Source: Cupriavidus sp. P-10 (lineage in GTDB: Bacteria > Pseudomonadota > Gammaproteobacteria > Burkholderiales > Burkholderiaceae). Taken from it: DNA of 64,000 nucleotides. The stretch lies in NCBI RefSeq assembly GCF_003402535.2, contig NZ_AP025171.1, positions 2,852,001 through 2,916,000 on the forward strand. Reading direction: 5' to 3'. A program made the translations under genes and the position numbers. Positions within the stretch are counted from its first letter, which is position 1. Every line of letters begins with the position of its first letter. A model generated the notes under the pieces. The model was not told the DNA's origin and searched no databases. It was given only the letters and a program-made list of their open reading frames with translations. Below are positions 31,801 to 40,074 of the stretch, one piece after another.

Positions 31801-34104
31801 ATGAAGGCAGCCACATCCAGACGGTTGCGGATCCTGCGGCTGGCAGCGCTCGTGCTGGCGGCGTGCCTTGCCATGGCCGCCCGGGCCGCACCGGATGCGG
31901 CCGCCGTACCGGCGCCAGCGCTCGTGCCCGCAGCGCCTGCCGCGATCGACACGCCCGCCGCCACCGCGCCGGCCAACGGCACGCGTCCGCGCGTCTGCCT
32001 GGTATTGTCCGGTGGCGGTGCGCGCGGTGCCGCGCATATCGGCGTGCTCAAGGTGCTGGAGGAACTGCGCGTGCCGGTGGACTGCATCGCAGGCACCAGC
32101 ATGGGCTCGCTGGTGGGCGGCGCCTATGCCACCGGCATGTCGCCCGCCGAGATGGAGCGGCTGGTCAGCGGCCTGAGCACCGAAAAGCTGTTCAAGGAAC
32201 GCCCGCCGCGCCAGGACCTGACCATCCGCCGCAAGCAGGATGACTTCACCAACCTGTTCACGCCCGAGATCGGCGTGCAGGCACGCGGGCTGCTGCTGCC
32301 CAAGGGAGCGGTCTCGGGCGTGCAGCTGGAAACGGTGCTGCGCCAGCTGGCACGCACGCCCGGCTACCGCGACTTCGACAAGCTGCCGATCCCGTACCGT
32401 GCCGTCGCCACCGACCTGGTCGCCGGCACACCGGTAGTGTTCAGGGCCGGCGAGCTGGCCAACGTGATGCGCGCCAGCATGTCGGTGCCGGGCGCGGTGG
32501 CACCGGCGGAATACGCAGGAAAGCTGCTGGTCGATGGCGGGCTCACCGACAACCTGCCGGTCGGCGTGGCGCGCGCGATGGGCGCCGATGTCATCATCGC
32601 CGTGAACCTCGGCACGCCGCTGATGAAGCGCGAGGAACTGACCTCGGTCATCGGCGTGACGGGCCAGATGCTCAACATCCTGACCGAGCAGAACGTGCGC
32701 GCTTCGCTGACTTCGCTGGCTCCCGCCGACGTGCTGATCGAGCCCGCGCTCGGCGATTTTTCCGCGACTGACTTTGACCACCTGGCCGCCACCATCCCCA
32801 TCGGCGAAGCGGCTGCGCGCCGGGTGGCCGACCGCCTCGCGCCGCTGGCGCTGCCGCCGGCGCAGTACGCGCAGCTGCGCGTGGTGCAGCAGGCGGTGCC
32901 GCCGCCGGACACGCGGCCGGTGGATGCGATCGAGATGGCGCCGCTGCACCGTGTCAATCCCGAGTTTGCGACGGCGGTGATGGAGACCAAGCCGGGCGAG
33001 CCGGTCGACCAGGCCACGCTCGACCAGGACATGCGCCGGCTGTTCGGCACCGGCGACTTCGAGCACGTCAACTACGGCATCATGGAAGAACCGGGCAAGC
33101 GCATCCTGGTGGTCAACGCGGTCGAGAAGTCGTACGGGCCAGACTACCTGCGCTTTGGCCTCGGGCTCAGCTCGGACTTCCGCGGCGATGCGTTCTTCAA
33201 CCTGATCGGCAGCTACCGGCGCACCTGGCTGAACTCGCTTGGCGCCGAATGGCGCACCGATTTGCAGGTAGGCCAGACCACTTCGCTGACGAGCGAGTTC
33301 TACCAGCCGCTGAACACGCGCCAGTACTTCTTCATCGCCCCGCGCATCGAGCTGGAGCGCCGCCCGGTCAATGTGTTCCAGGGCAGCACCCGCCTGGCCA
33401 CCTATGACCTGCGCCGCTTCGACGTGGCACTGGACGTGGGCAGCCAGTTCACCAAGTACGGCGAGCTGCGGCTGGGCGTGCAGACCGGCACGCTGGACGC
33501 CACGCTGAGCACCGGCCCGGAACAGCTGTCGCCGGGCCCCGGCAGGATCAAGCGCGGCGCCATTACCGGACGGCTCTTCTTCGACCAGCTCGACAGCGTC
33601 GACTTCCCGCGCTTCGGCTATGCTGGCTCGTTGCGGGTCTATGCCTCGCAACCGGGACTCGGTGCCGACGATGCCTATATCAAGGCGCAGGCCGACCTGG
33701 TGTATGCCCATTCGTTCGGCAACCATACCGTCTCGCTCGGCCTCAAGGCCGGCACCAATGTCGGCAACCCGCTGCCGCGCTATGACCTGTTCCAGTGGGG
33801 TGGATTCCTGCAGCAATCCGGCTATGCGACCGGCCAGCTGCTGGGCGGCAACCTGCAGTTTGCGCGGCTGGTCTACTACAACAAGCTGGCGCGGCAGACG
33901 CTGCTGCAGGGCATCTACGCCGGCTTCTCACTGGAGGCGGGCCGCATGGGCGCGCCGCTGGTGCCGGGCAGCCCGACCGGGCTGCTCAAGTCGGGATCGC
34001 TGTTCCTGGCACTGGACAGCCCGCTCGGGCCGCTCTATTTCGCCTATGGCCGGGCCGCGGCCGGGACATACAGCTTCTACCTCTTCCTCGGCAAGCCGTT
34101 CTGA
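31801..34104 (+). CDS. Patatin-like phospholipase with C-terminal beta-barrel (PlpD-like, type Vd)
   Basis: A 767-residue protein with a signal peptide (LAALVLAACLAMAARA). The patatin domain has the oxyanion motif SGGGARG (residues 70-76), catalytic Ser100 in GTSMGS, and the catalytic Asp244 in VDGGLTDNLPVG. A POTRA-like segment follows (about 375-430, VDAIEMAPLHRVNPEFATAVM), then a bacterial surface-antigen barrel rich in alternating aromatic strands, ending FYLFLGKPF with a terminal Phe. This order matches Pseudomonas PlpD and Fusobacterium FplA, type Vd autotransporters whose phospholipase A1 domain is exported. Residue spacing fits the family. Whether the passenger is released is unknown. 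Confidence 0.92.
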   Translation: MKAATSRRLRILRLAALVLAACLAMAARAAPDAAAVPAPALVPAAPAAIDTPAATAPANGTRPRVCLVLSGGGARGAAHIGVLKVLEELRVPVDCIAGTSMGSLVGGAYATGMSPAEMERLVSGLSTEKLFKERPPRQDLTIRRKQDDFTNLFTPEIGVQARGLLLPKGAVSGVQLETVLRQLARTPGYRDFDKLPIPYRAVATDLVAGTPVVFRAGELANVMRASMSVPGAVAPAEYAGKLLVDGGLTDNLPVGVARAMGADVIIAVNLGTPLMKREELTSVIGVTGQMLNILTEQNVRASLTSLAPADVLIEPALGDFSATDFDHLAATIPIGEAAARRVADRLAPLALPPAQYAQLRVVQQAVPPPDTRPVDAIEMAPLHRVNPEFATAVMETKPGEPVDQATLDQDMRRLFGTGDFEHVNYGIMEEPGKRILVVNAVEKSYGPDYLRFGLGLSSDFRGDAFFNLIGSYRRTWLNSLGAEWRTDLQVGQTTSLTSEFYQPLNTRQYFFIAPRIELERRPVNVFQGSTRLATYDLRRFDVALDVGSQFTKYGELRLGVQTGTLDATLSTGPEQLSPGPGRIKRGAITGRLFFDQLDSVDFPRFGYAGSLRVYASQPGLGADDAYIKAQADLVYAHSFGNHTVSLGLKAGTNVGNPLPRYDLFQWGGFLQQSGYATGQLLGGNLQFARLVYYNKLARQTLLQGIYAGFSLEAGRMGAPLVPGSPTGLLKSGSLFLALDSPLGPLYFAYGRAAAGTYSFYLFLGKPF

Positions 34105-34190
34105 CACGTGGGTCCACCGCGGCGTGGGGCCCCGCATGTGATGCGTGCGCACCCCACCAAAGTTGTATGTAATGTCTTAATTCAAATGTC

Positions 34191-34196
34191 TATACT
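34191..34196 (+). promoter_or_regulatory. Candidate -10 box of a small RNA
   Basis: TATACT, one mismatch from TATAAT, ends six bases before the first hairpin of the candidate small RNA, in a locally AT-rich stretch (34163-34200) unlike the surrounding sequence. I found no good -35 element at 16-18 bp. Confidence 0.45.
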
Positions 34197-34201
34197 TTTC
34201 C

Positions 34202-34271
34202 CTGTCAGCAAGACCCCCTCTTGATTGACAGACCCTTCCCGGTCGCCGCTGCCCCAGCGGCGACTTTTTTC
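34202..34271 (+). ncRNA. Candidate two-hairpin small RNA with C-rich loop
   Basis: Downstream of the TATACT box, CTGTCA (34202-34207) pairs with TGACAG (34226-34231) and CAAGA (34209-34213) with TCTTG (34219-34223), leaving the loop CCCCC. A second stem at 34242-34264 is a terminator followed by six T residues. Together they give a self-contained transcript of about 70 nt. A C-rich, unpaired loop is the kind used by antisense small RNAs that bind Shine-Dalgarno sequences. It could alternatively be the leader/attenuator of the YeeE gene, whose start is 124 bp further on. No family is recognised. Confidence 0.55.
34242..34270 (+). terminator. Intrinsic terminator
   Basis: GTCGCCGCT (34242-34250), loop GCCCC, AGCGGCGAC (34256-34264), then TTTTTT (34265-34270). 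A textbook stem with T run on the plus strand, 138 bp after the patatin gene stop. It ends either that transcript or the candidate small RNA. Confidence 0.9.
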
Positions 34272-34394
34272 TGTTCGGTCGCCGCGTGCCCGACACCGGC
34301 CGCGAGTGCGTGATACCCGCTGCCTGCCGCCAGTTCTGGCCCCCTATAATCCCCGCCTCGGGCAGTGCTGCCGGCCCCATTCGCGGAGATTTCC

Positions 34395-34829
34395 ATGCAG
34401 ATTGACTTCACCCATTTCACGCCATGGCTGTCGCTGGCCGGTGGCCTCGTCATCGGGCTGGCCGCGGCGCTGATGATCCTGGGCCTGGGCCGGATTGCCG
34501 GCATCAGCGGCATCGTCGGCGGCATGCTGTCGCTGCCGCACGGCGACACCGCCTGGCGCGCCGCCTTCATCGCCGGGTTGCTGCTGGCACCGTGGCTGGC
34601 CGGCGCTTTCGGGGCCATGCCGCAGGCGCGCATCGACGCGGGCTGGGGCACCGTGCTGGCCGCGGGGCTGCTGGTGGGCATCGGCACGCGCTATGCGGGC
34701 GGCTGTACCAGCGGCCACGGCGTATGCGGCCTGTCGCGCGGGTCGGTGCGCTCGCTGGTGGCCACGCTGACCTTCATGGCGGCGGGCTTCCTGACAGTGC
34801 TGGTGCAGCGCCACCTGCTCGGAGGCTGA
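34395..34829 (+). CDS. YeeE/YedE-family membrane protein, first half
   Basis: A 144-residue protein with four hydrophobic helices, starting at 34395 after CGGAG. It carries [20 protein letters not shown] and the motif [16 protein letters not shown], with the conserved Cys residues of the sulfur-transport (DUF395) family. YeeE homologues import thiosulfate; the split PmpA/PmpB-like form is also linked to sulfur-compound transport and often sits near sulfide-oxidation genes. It is the N-terminal half of a two-gene transporter with the next gene, one base apart. Confidence 0.9.
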   Translation: MQIDFTHFTPWLSLAGGLVIGLAAALMILGLGRIAGISGIVGGMLSLPHGDTAWRAAFIAGLLLAPWLAGAFGAMPQARIDAGWGTVLAAGLLVGIGTRYAGGCTSGHGVCGLSRGSVRSLVATLTFMAAGFLTVLVQRHLLGG

Positions 34830-34830
34830 C

Positions 34831-35253
34831 ATGAGGGTCTGGTTCGCGCTGCTGGCCGGCCTGGTATTCGGCATTGGCCTGATCGTGTCCGGCATGGCCG
34901 ACCCCGGCAAGGTGCTGGGCTTCCTGGACCTGGCTGGAGCCTGGGATCCTTCGCTGGCATTCGTGATGGCCGGCGCCGTGCTGGTGGGCACGCTGGCGTT
35001 TGCGCTGGCTCGCCGACGCTCGCGTGCGTGGCTGGGCCAGCCGATGCAGTGGCCCACTGCGTCAGCGATCACGCCGCGGCTGGTGCTGGGCAGCGCCGCC
35101 TTCGGCGTAGGCTGGGGGCTGGCCGGCTTCTGCCCGGGCCCGGCGCTGGTGGCGCTTGGCGCAGGCTACGCCAAGGCGTGGGGCTTTGTCGGCGCCATGC
35201 TGGCCGGCATGGCGTTGTTCGAGGTCGCGGAGCGAGTACGGGCGCGGCGCTGA
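34831..35253 (+). CDS. YeeE/YedE-family membrane protein, second half (DUF6691-like)
   Basis: A 140-residue membrane protein starting one base after the previous stop. It has [27 protein letters not shown], a second helix pair, and [17 protein letters not shown] with the conserved Cys. It pairs with the first half to make one transport unit for a reduced sulfur compound. No beta-lactamase-like sulfur dioxygenase or ArsR regulator, often seen with this pair, is adjacent. Confidence 0.9.
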   Translation: MRVWFALLAGLVFGIGLIVSGMADPGKVLGFLDLAGAWDPSLAFVMAGAVLVGTLAFALARRRSRAWLGQPMQWPTASAITPRLVLGSAAFGVGWGLAGFCPGPALVALGAGYAKAWGFVGAMLAGMALFEVAERVRARR

Positions 35254-35400
35254 GTCCGCAGCCTACGGGTAAAGTATCGATCACAAACAGCGCATCGTGC
35301 CCACCGGGACACACGTGGATGCACGCAGTGCTGGCCCCTTGCGCCAAGGCGGTTTAAGATTGCGCGATTATCGAACAACGAACCCGGACAGCACAGCCCA

Positions 35401-36249
35401 ATGGAAGTCCTCCGCCCCATCGGTCTCGGTCATGCACAGGCCGACACCGTCCGCGTCGCCCGGCCGCACGCCGATTTGCTGAGCAGCTTTGCCGGCGATC
35501 CCAATTTCATGCTGTCGCTGGCGCGCGGGCTGACCGTGCTGGAGGCCTTCTCGGAACGCAAGCGTCCGCTGACCATTTCGCAGGTGGCGCAGCGCACGCA
35601 GCTGTCGCGCGCCTCGGTGCGGCGCTGCCTCTATACGCTGGAGCAGCTCGGCTACGTCAGCCAGCAGGACGGCCAGTTCGCGCTGCGCCCGCGCGTGCTG
35701 CACCTTGGGCATGCGTATTTCTCGTCGACCTCGCTGGTGTCGCTGGCGCAGCCGATCCTGGACAACCTGAGCGCGCGCATCCACGAGACCTGCGCGCTGG
35801 CCATCCTCGACGGCACCGACATCCTCTACCTGGTGCGCTCCGAAGTGCAGCGCGTGCTGAACTATTCGCTGGGCATGGGCAGCCGCCTGCCAGCTTACTG
35901 CACCTCCAACGGCCGGCTGCTGCTGGCGCACCAGCCGGCCACGGTGCTCGATGGCTTTTTCGAGCATGCCGAACTGCGCCCGCGCACGCTGCAGACCAAG
36001 GTGTCGCGGCAGGAGCTGGAAGCTTGCTTCGCGCGGGCGCGCGAAGTCGACTACGTGATCGTCGATGAGGAGCTGGAGCCGGGCCTGCGCGCGATCTCCG
36101 TCCCGGTACGCTCGGCCTCGGGCATCGTGCTGGCCGGCCTGAGCGTGAGCGTGCGTGCCGCGCGCGTGCCGGAAAGCGAGATGGTCACGCGGCTGCTGCC
36201 GCCGATGCGCGAAGCCGCCGCGGCGATCGGGCGGCTGATCGGCTCCTAG
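35401..36249 (+). CDS. IclR-family transcriptional regulator, PcaR/PobR-like
   Basis: A 282-residue regulator. After an unusual N-terminal extension of about 35 residues, the HTH covers MLSLARGLTVLEAFSERKRPLTISQVAQRTQLSRASVRRCLYTLEQLGYV-like sequence, and the IclR effector domain contains ETCALAILDGTDILYLVRS, PAYCTSNGRLLLAHQPA and DEELEPGLRAISVPVRSASG. This pattern is characteristic of PcaR/PcaU/PobR regulators of beta-ketoadipate genes. No pca gene is adjacent, so it probably acts in trans. A start at 35509 would omit the extension but remove part of the HTH support. Confidence 0.9.
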   Translation: MEVLRPIGLGHAQADTVRVARPHADLLSSFAGDPNFMLSLARGLTVLEAFSERKRPLTISQVAQRTQLSRASVRRCLYTLEQLGYVSQQDGQFALRPRVLHLGHAYFSSTSLVSLAQPILDNLSARIHETCALAILDGTDILYLVRSEVQRVLNYSLGMGSRLPAYCTSNGRLLLAHQPATVLDGFFEHAELRPRTLQTKVSRQELEACFARAREVDYVIVDEELEPGLRAISVPVRSASGIVLAGLSVSVRAARVPESEMVTRLLPPMREAAAAIGRLIGS

Positions 36250-36352
36250 CCACGCAACCGCGCGGGGCCGAGCATGGCCGCGGTCATGCCATGGTCGGCG
36301 ATATGCGCCAGCAGGCTCCGGCAGCGGCCGGCCCTGCGCCAGCTATCTGCAA

Positions 36353-37126
36353 TCAGCCCCGGTGTGCCAGCTCCAGCGCGAACACCAGCCGCTGCAGGAA
36401 ATTCTCCATGCGGCCGTCCGGACTGACAAAGGCGCAGCCAAAGTGGTGGATGGCGTTGTCATCGTGGCCGACCAGCCAGTGGCCAACCACCTGCAGGTCG
36501 AGTTCGAGCTTGCCCAGTTCGCGGAAGTCGAGCCGGCACTTGGCCACCGTGGTGCCGACCGGCAGTTGCTCCTCCGTGACGCTCTTCGAGCGCAGCCCGA
36601 CGCCGGACAGGGACAGGTCGGCGATATCCAGGCACAGCAGGGCATTGTCGGCGCCGCGGATCTCGCAGCGGTAGCCCTTGGTCACCAGCGTGCGCGCGCG
36701 GAAATGGCGGCGGCGCTGGAAGTGATAGAGCTTCTCCGGAAACTCGACGACAAAGGCCGGGCCCTGCTCGAAGCGGGTCGCGGCGGGCTGCCCGACCAGG
36801 AAATTCACCGGCACGCCACGCAGCAGGCCGGAAAACGCATTCTCTTCCGAGGTCATCAACGACTGCCGCTCGGCATCGGCGTTGCACCAGTCGAACACAA
36901 AGGTCCGGTTGACCGGATCGACATGCAGGACCGAGGTGACGAACTGGTGGCCGGTGCGGGTGCGCACGCTCAGCATGCACTTCTGCCACGACAGGTCGCG
37001 CAGGACGGTGCCGATCTGGGAGTTGTGCGTGAGGCGGTAACGCTCATCCGCCAGCGGCATGGCGGCGACCGTGTCGATATCGGTATCGGTTCCGGTGCCG
37101 GCCCCGGAGGCTTCGTGCTGATTCAT
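36353..37126 (-). CDS. ycgR: YcgR-like c-di-GMP receptor (PilZ domain)
   Basis: A 257-residue protein with an N-terminal YcgR domain (residues about 30-125) and a C-terminal PilZ domain. The c-di-GMP motifs are present: RRRHFRAR for RxxxR and DLSLSGVGL for DxSxxG. YcgR binds c-di-GMP and then the flagellar motor, slowing swimming. The ATG at 37126 is preferred over an upstream TTG at 37138. A Thr/Asp-rich unstructured stretch opens the protein. It stands alone; flagellar genes are not in the window. Confidence 0.92.
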   Translation of the reverse strand: MNQHEASGAGTGTDTDIDTVAAMPLADERYRLTHNSQIGTVLRDLSWQKCMLSVRTRTGHQFVTSVLHVDPVNRTFVFDWCNADAERQSLMTSEENAFSGLLRGVPVNFLVGQPAATRFEQGPAFVVEFPEKLYHFQRRRHFRARTLVTKGYRCEIRGADNALLCLDIADLSLSGVGLRSKSVTEEQLPVGTTVAKCRLDFRELGKLELDLQVVGHWLVGHDDNAIHHFGCAFVSPDGRMENFLQRLVFALELAHRG

Positions 37127-37317
37127 AAATTCACGCAACGTCTGGTATAGCGGGATGCCGCCGGGTAGTGGGGGGCGCGGCAGCTAGTCGGCCTGCCGGC
37201 CGCGCGCCGCATGTTAAGCGCGTGCCCCCACGTCCGGCAAGACTCATGGCGACACCTTCGGCAAATCTGTGGCAGAACTTGAGCACAGACTTACGGGGGG
37301 TAGCGCCTGCGCCGCTT

Positions 37318-38232
37318 TCAGGCGTCTGTCGGGGCCGGCGGTGGTGCCTCGGGGAGTGCGCCAGGCATGGCCAGCGTGGCCTGCGCCTCTTCGCGCAGCC
37401 ACGCCAGCAGCAGCAGCCGGCGCGTGTCGTTCTCGAACGGCGCCGGCGACAACAGATGGTACGCCGATCCATCCGGCGTGAAGCCGAACGGAGCGGCCAG
37501 GCGCCCGTCGGCGATCTCGTCGGCGGCCATCAGCCGGGAAGCCATGGCCCAGCCGAGCCCTGCGGCAGCGGCCTGCAGGCTCAGGTAGAAGTGCTCGTAC
37601 CAGGCATCGCCCTCGAACCTGGCGGCTTGCGCCGCGGGGCCGGCCGCCGCCAGCCAGCGTTGCCACGCATCGGGCCGGGTGCGCGTATGCAGCCGTGCCG
37701 GCACGGCTGCGGCGCCCTGGGCCAGCAGCGGGCGGCAGACCGGCCCGACCCATTCCTGCGCCACCTCGCGCGCATGCCAGCGCGCCTCAAAGGCGAAATC
37801 ATTGCGCCGCAGCGCCAGGTCGGCGCCACTGCGCGCGAAATCGATCGGCCCGCCGGCCGCCATCAGGTGCAGCGGGATGTCGGGGTGGCGTGCGGCAAAC
37901 CGCGGCAACCGCGGGATCAGCCAGCGCATCGCCACGGTCGGCTCGCACGACAGCACCAGCGCGCGGCCAGGCGGCTGGGTGCGGATGCGCGCGGCGGCGC
38001 CGGCCAGGATCTCCATCGACTGCGAGGCGGCGGCAAACAGCGTGCGCCCCGCCTCGGTAAGGAAGACGCCTCGGTTGCGCCGCTCGAACAGCGCCACGCC
38101 GAGCGTGTCCTCCAGCTGGCGGATCTGCCGGCTGACCGCGCCGTGGGTCAGGTGCAGCTCCTCGGCCGCGCGCACGAAGCTCTCGTGCCGTGCGGCAGCC
38201 TCGAAGAATCGGATCCAGCCCAGCCAGTGCAT
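37318..38232 (-). CDS. LysR-type regulator, GcvA-like
   Basis: A 304-residue regulator with HTH (GWIRFFEAAARHESFVRAAEELHLTHGAVSRQIRQLE, LGVALFERRNRGVFLTEAGR) and an effector domain (PPGRALVLSCEPTVAMRWLIPRLPRF, DFARSGADLALRRND), the GcvA/AmpR branch pattern. It is divergent from a LysE-type exporter gene with a 152-bp spacer and probably controls it. Confidence 0.92.
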   Translation of the reverse strand: MHWLGWIRFFEAAARHESFVRAAEELHLTHGAVSRQIRQLEDTLGVALFERRNRGVFLTEAGRTLFAAASQSMEILAGAAARIRTQPPGRALVLSCEPTVAMRWLIPRLPRFAARHPDIPLHLMAAGGPIDFARSGADLALRRNDFAFEARWHAREVAQEWVGPVCRPLLAQGAAAVPARLHTRTRPDAWQRWLAAAGPAAQAARFEGDAWYEHFYLSLQAAAAGLGWAMASRLMAADEIADGRLAAPFGFTPDGSAYHLLSPAPFENDTRRLLLLAWLREEAQATLAMPGALPEAPPPAPTDA

Positions 38233-38384
38233 CGGGGTTTTCAGTCAGTTTTTCTCACGGATTTGCGCGAGTATATATCGGTTGTGGTGGCCCGTTGCCG
38301 CACGCAGAATTGGGTACGTTTTGGCCCGCCGGCCAAGAGCTAGTGCGGTAATCCTGCCTCAACCACAACGTAATTTCACAGAAA

Positions 38385-39008
38385 ATGATTCCAGTCGCCG
38401 AATCGCTGGCGGTCGCCGCCGTGACCGTGCTCGCGGTGGTCAGCCCCGGCCCGGACTTCGCCATGGTGACCCGCAACAGCTACCTGTACGGCCGCCGCGC
38501 CGGGCTGCTCAGTGCCTCCGGGATCGCGCTGGGGGTTCAGGTCCATGTGCTGTACACGATGTTCGGCGTGGCGCTGCTGATGGCGCACGCGCACGGCGTG
38601 CTGACGGTTGTGAAGGCGCTGGGCGCGGCCTACCTGGTGTGGATCGGCGTGCAGACACTGCGCCGGCGCGCGCCGCTGGCGGTCGACCTGCACGGCGCGC
38701 CGGCACTGCGTCCGGCCGCGGCCTTGAGGATGGGCTTCCTCACCAATGCGCTGAACCCGAAATGCACCCTGTTCGTCGTCAGCACCTATACGCAGGTGGT
38801 GGATGCGCATACCCCGGTGCCGGTGCAGTTCGGCTATGGCGGGTTCATGTCGCTGGCGCATCTGGCGTGGTTCAGCCTGGTGGCCTGTGTGTTCACCGCG
38901 CCGGCGCTGCGGGCGGCGATGCTGCGCCGGCAGCGGCTGCTGGACGGCGCCATCGGCTCGGCACTGTGCGGGCTGGGGGTGGCGTTGGGGCTCAGCAACC
39001 TGGCGTAG
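38385..39008 (+). CDS. LysE/RhtB-family amino-acid exporter
   Basis: A 207-residue membrane protein with about six helices: LAVAAVTVLAVVSPGPDFAMVTRNSYLYGRRAGLLSA-type N terminus containing the family P-G-P-D motif, then KALGAAYLVWIGVQTLR and FLTNALNPKCTLFVVSTYTQ. RhtB-type carriers export threonine, homoserine, lysine or similar. The divergent LysR gene is the likely regulator. Its end overlaps the convergent thpR by 17 bp. Confidence 0.92.
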   Translation: MIPVAESLAVAAVTVLAVVSPGPDFAMVTRNSYLYGRRAGLLSASGIALGVQVHVLYTMFGVALLMAHAHGVLTVVKALGAAYLVWIGVQTLRRRAPLAVDLHGAPALRPAAALRMGFLTNALNPKCTLFVVSTYTQVVDAHTPVPVQFGYGGFMSLAHLAWFSLVACVFTAPALRAAMLRRQRLLDGAIGSALCGLGVALGLSNLA

Positions 39009-39561
39009 CGGCGGGCCGGGCCAGGGGCCACGCCTGCCGCACGAGATGCTCCGCGCCCTGCGGTCCCAGTCGGCTCTCGAACAGCACCAGCCGCTGCACC
39101 GGCCAGGGGTCGCTGGCGAGCATGCGCTGTTGATCGAGCCAGGCGCGCAACACGGCCTCCGGCACCGTCGGGCGGCAGCGTGCCAGGGTCAGGTGTGGAT
39201 GGTAGCGGCGGCGTTCCGGTTCGATCCCGGTGGCCTGCGCCAGCGCCTGCCCCACCGCGGCGTGCAGCGCACGCAGCGCGTCCAGCCCGGGACCCGGCGC
39301 GAGACCAGCCCACAGTACGGCCCCCTGGCCGCTGCGGAAGCGGCCAGTGCCCGCAGCCTGCAGCGTAAAGGCCGGCACCGCGAGTCCGTCGAGCGCCGCG
39401 TTCATCTGCGCCTCGGGTACGCCGCATTCGCCCAGGAATTGCAGCGTGAGATGGACCTGCTCGGCCGGCACCGGGCGCAGGCCGCTCGTCGACGGCAGGG
39501 TCGACAGTAGCCGCGCCGCCTGCGCGGGCGGGACTTCCACGGCAAAAAACAGGCGCGGCAT
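38992..39561 (-). CDS. thpR: RNA 2',3'-cyclic phosphodiesterase
   Basis: A 189-residue 2H-phosphoesterase. It has RLFFAVEVPPAQAARL and the two HxTx motifs, HLTLQFLG (about residue 37) and HPHLTLARCR (about 123). ThpR hydrolyses 2',3'-cyclic phosphate RNA ends to 2'-phosphate. It begins 9 bp after ogt, so alkA-ogt-thpR form one operon. Confidence 0.92.
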   Translation of the reverse strand: MPRLFFAVEVPPAQAARLLSTLPSTSGLRPVPAEQVHLTLQFLGECGVPEAQMNAALDGLAVPAFTLQAAGTGRFRSGQGAVLWAGLAPGPGLDALRALHAAVGQALAQATGIEPERRRYHPHLTLARCRPTVPEAVLRAWLDQQRMLASDPWPVQRLVLFESRLGPQGAEHLVRQAWPLARPAATPGC

Positions 39562-39570
39562 GGCGTCGGC

Positions 39571-40074
39571 TCAGCCGCCCGCGGGGCCGGCGCCCTCGCG
39601 CCGCAGCAGCGCGCGCTTGCGCTCGATGCCGCCGGCGTAGCCGGTCAGCGCGCCGGCGGTGCCGAGCACGCGATGGCAGGGCACGACCACCGACAGCGGG
39701 TTGCGCCCCACCGCGCCGCCGACCGCGCGCGCGTGCGTCGGCGGCAGTCCCAGGGCGCGGGCGAGTTCGCCGTAGGACGCCGTCGCGCCACATGGGATGG
39801 CCTGCAGCGCCTGCCAGACGCGCTGCTGGAACGGGCTGCCCGCGAAGCGTACCGGCACCGTAAAGGCGTCGCGATTGCCGGCGAAGTATTCGGCCAGCTC
39901 CTGCGCGGCGCGCTCGAGCACCGCCGCTTCCTGCGGCGACGCGTCACCGGTGGCCCCGGCCATGTTGGCGGGGTAGTACTTCTGCCCCGCGAAAAAGACG
40001 CCGGTCAGGTACGTCCCTTCCGCGCGCAGCAGCATGGTGCCCAGGGGGCTGTCGATCTGGCGATAGCTGCTCAT
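39571..40074 (-). CDS. ogt: Methylated-DNA--[protein]-cysteine S-methyltransferase
   Basis: A 167-residue enzyme with the wedge and recognition region FQQRVWQALQAIPCGATASYGELARALGLP and the acceptor Cys133 in VPCHRVLG. It removes methyl groups from O6-methylguanine in a suicidal reaction. The ATGA overlap with the upstream alkA stop (40071-40074) indicates coupled translation. It is the stand-alone counterpart of the Ada C-terminal domain, which is missing from the preceding protein. Confidence 0.95.
   Translation of the reverse strand: MSSYRQIDSPLGTMLLRAEGTYLTGVFFAGQKYYPANMAGATGDASPQEAAVLERAAQELAEYFAGNRDAFTVPVRFAGSPFQQRVWQALQAIPCGATASYGELARALGLPPTHARAVGGAVGRNPLSVVVPCHRVLGTAGALTGYAGGIERKRALLRREGAGPAGG

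Noticed and set aside
31609..33816. 735-codon frame on the minus strand
   Set aside because: Antisense shadow of the patatin gene; no recognisable protein features.
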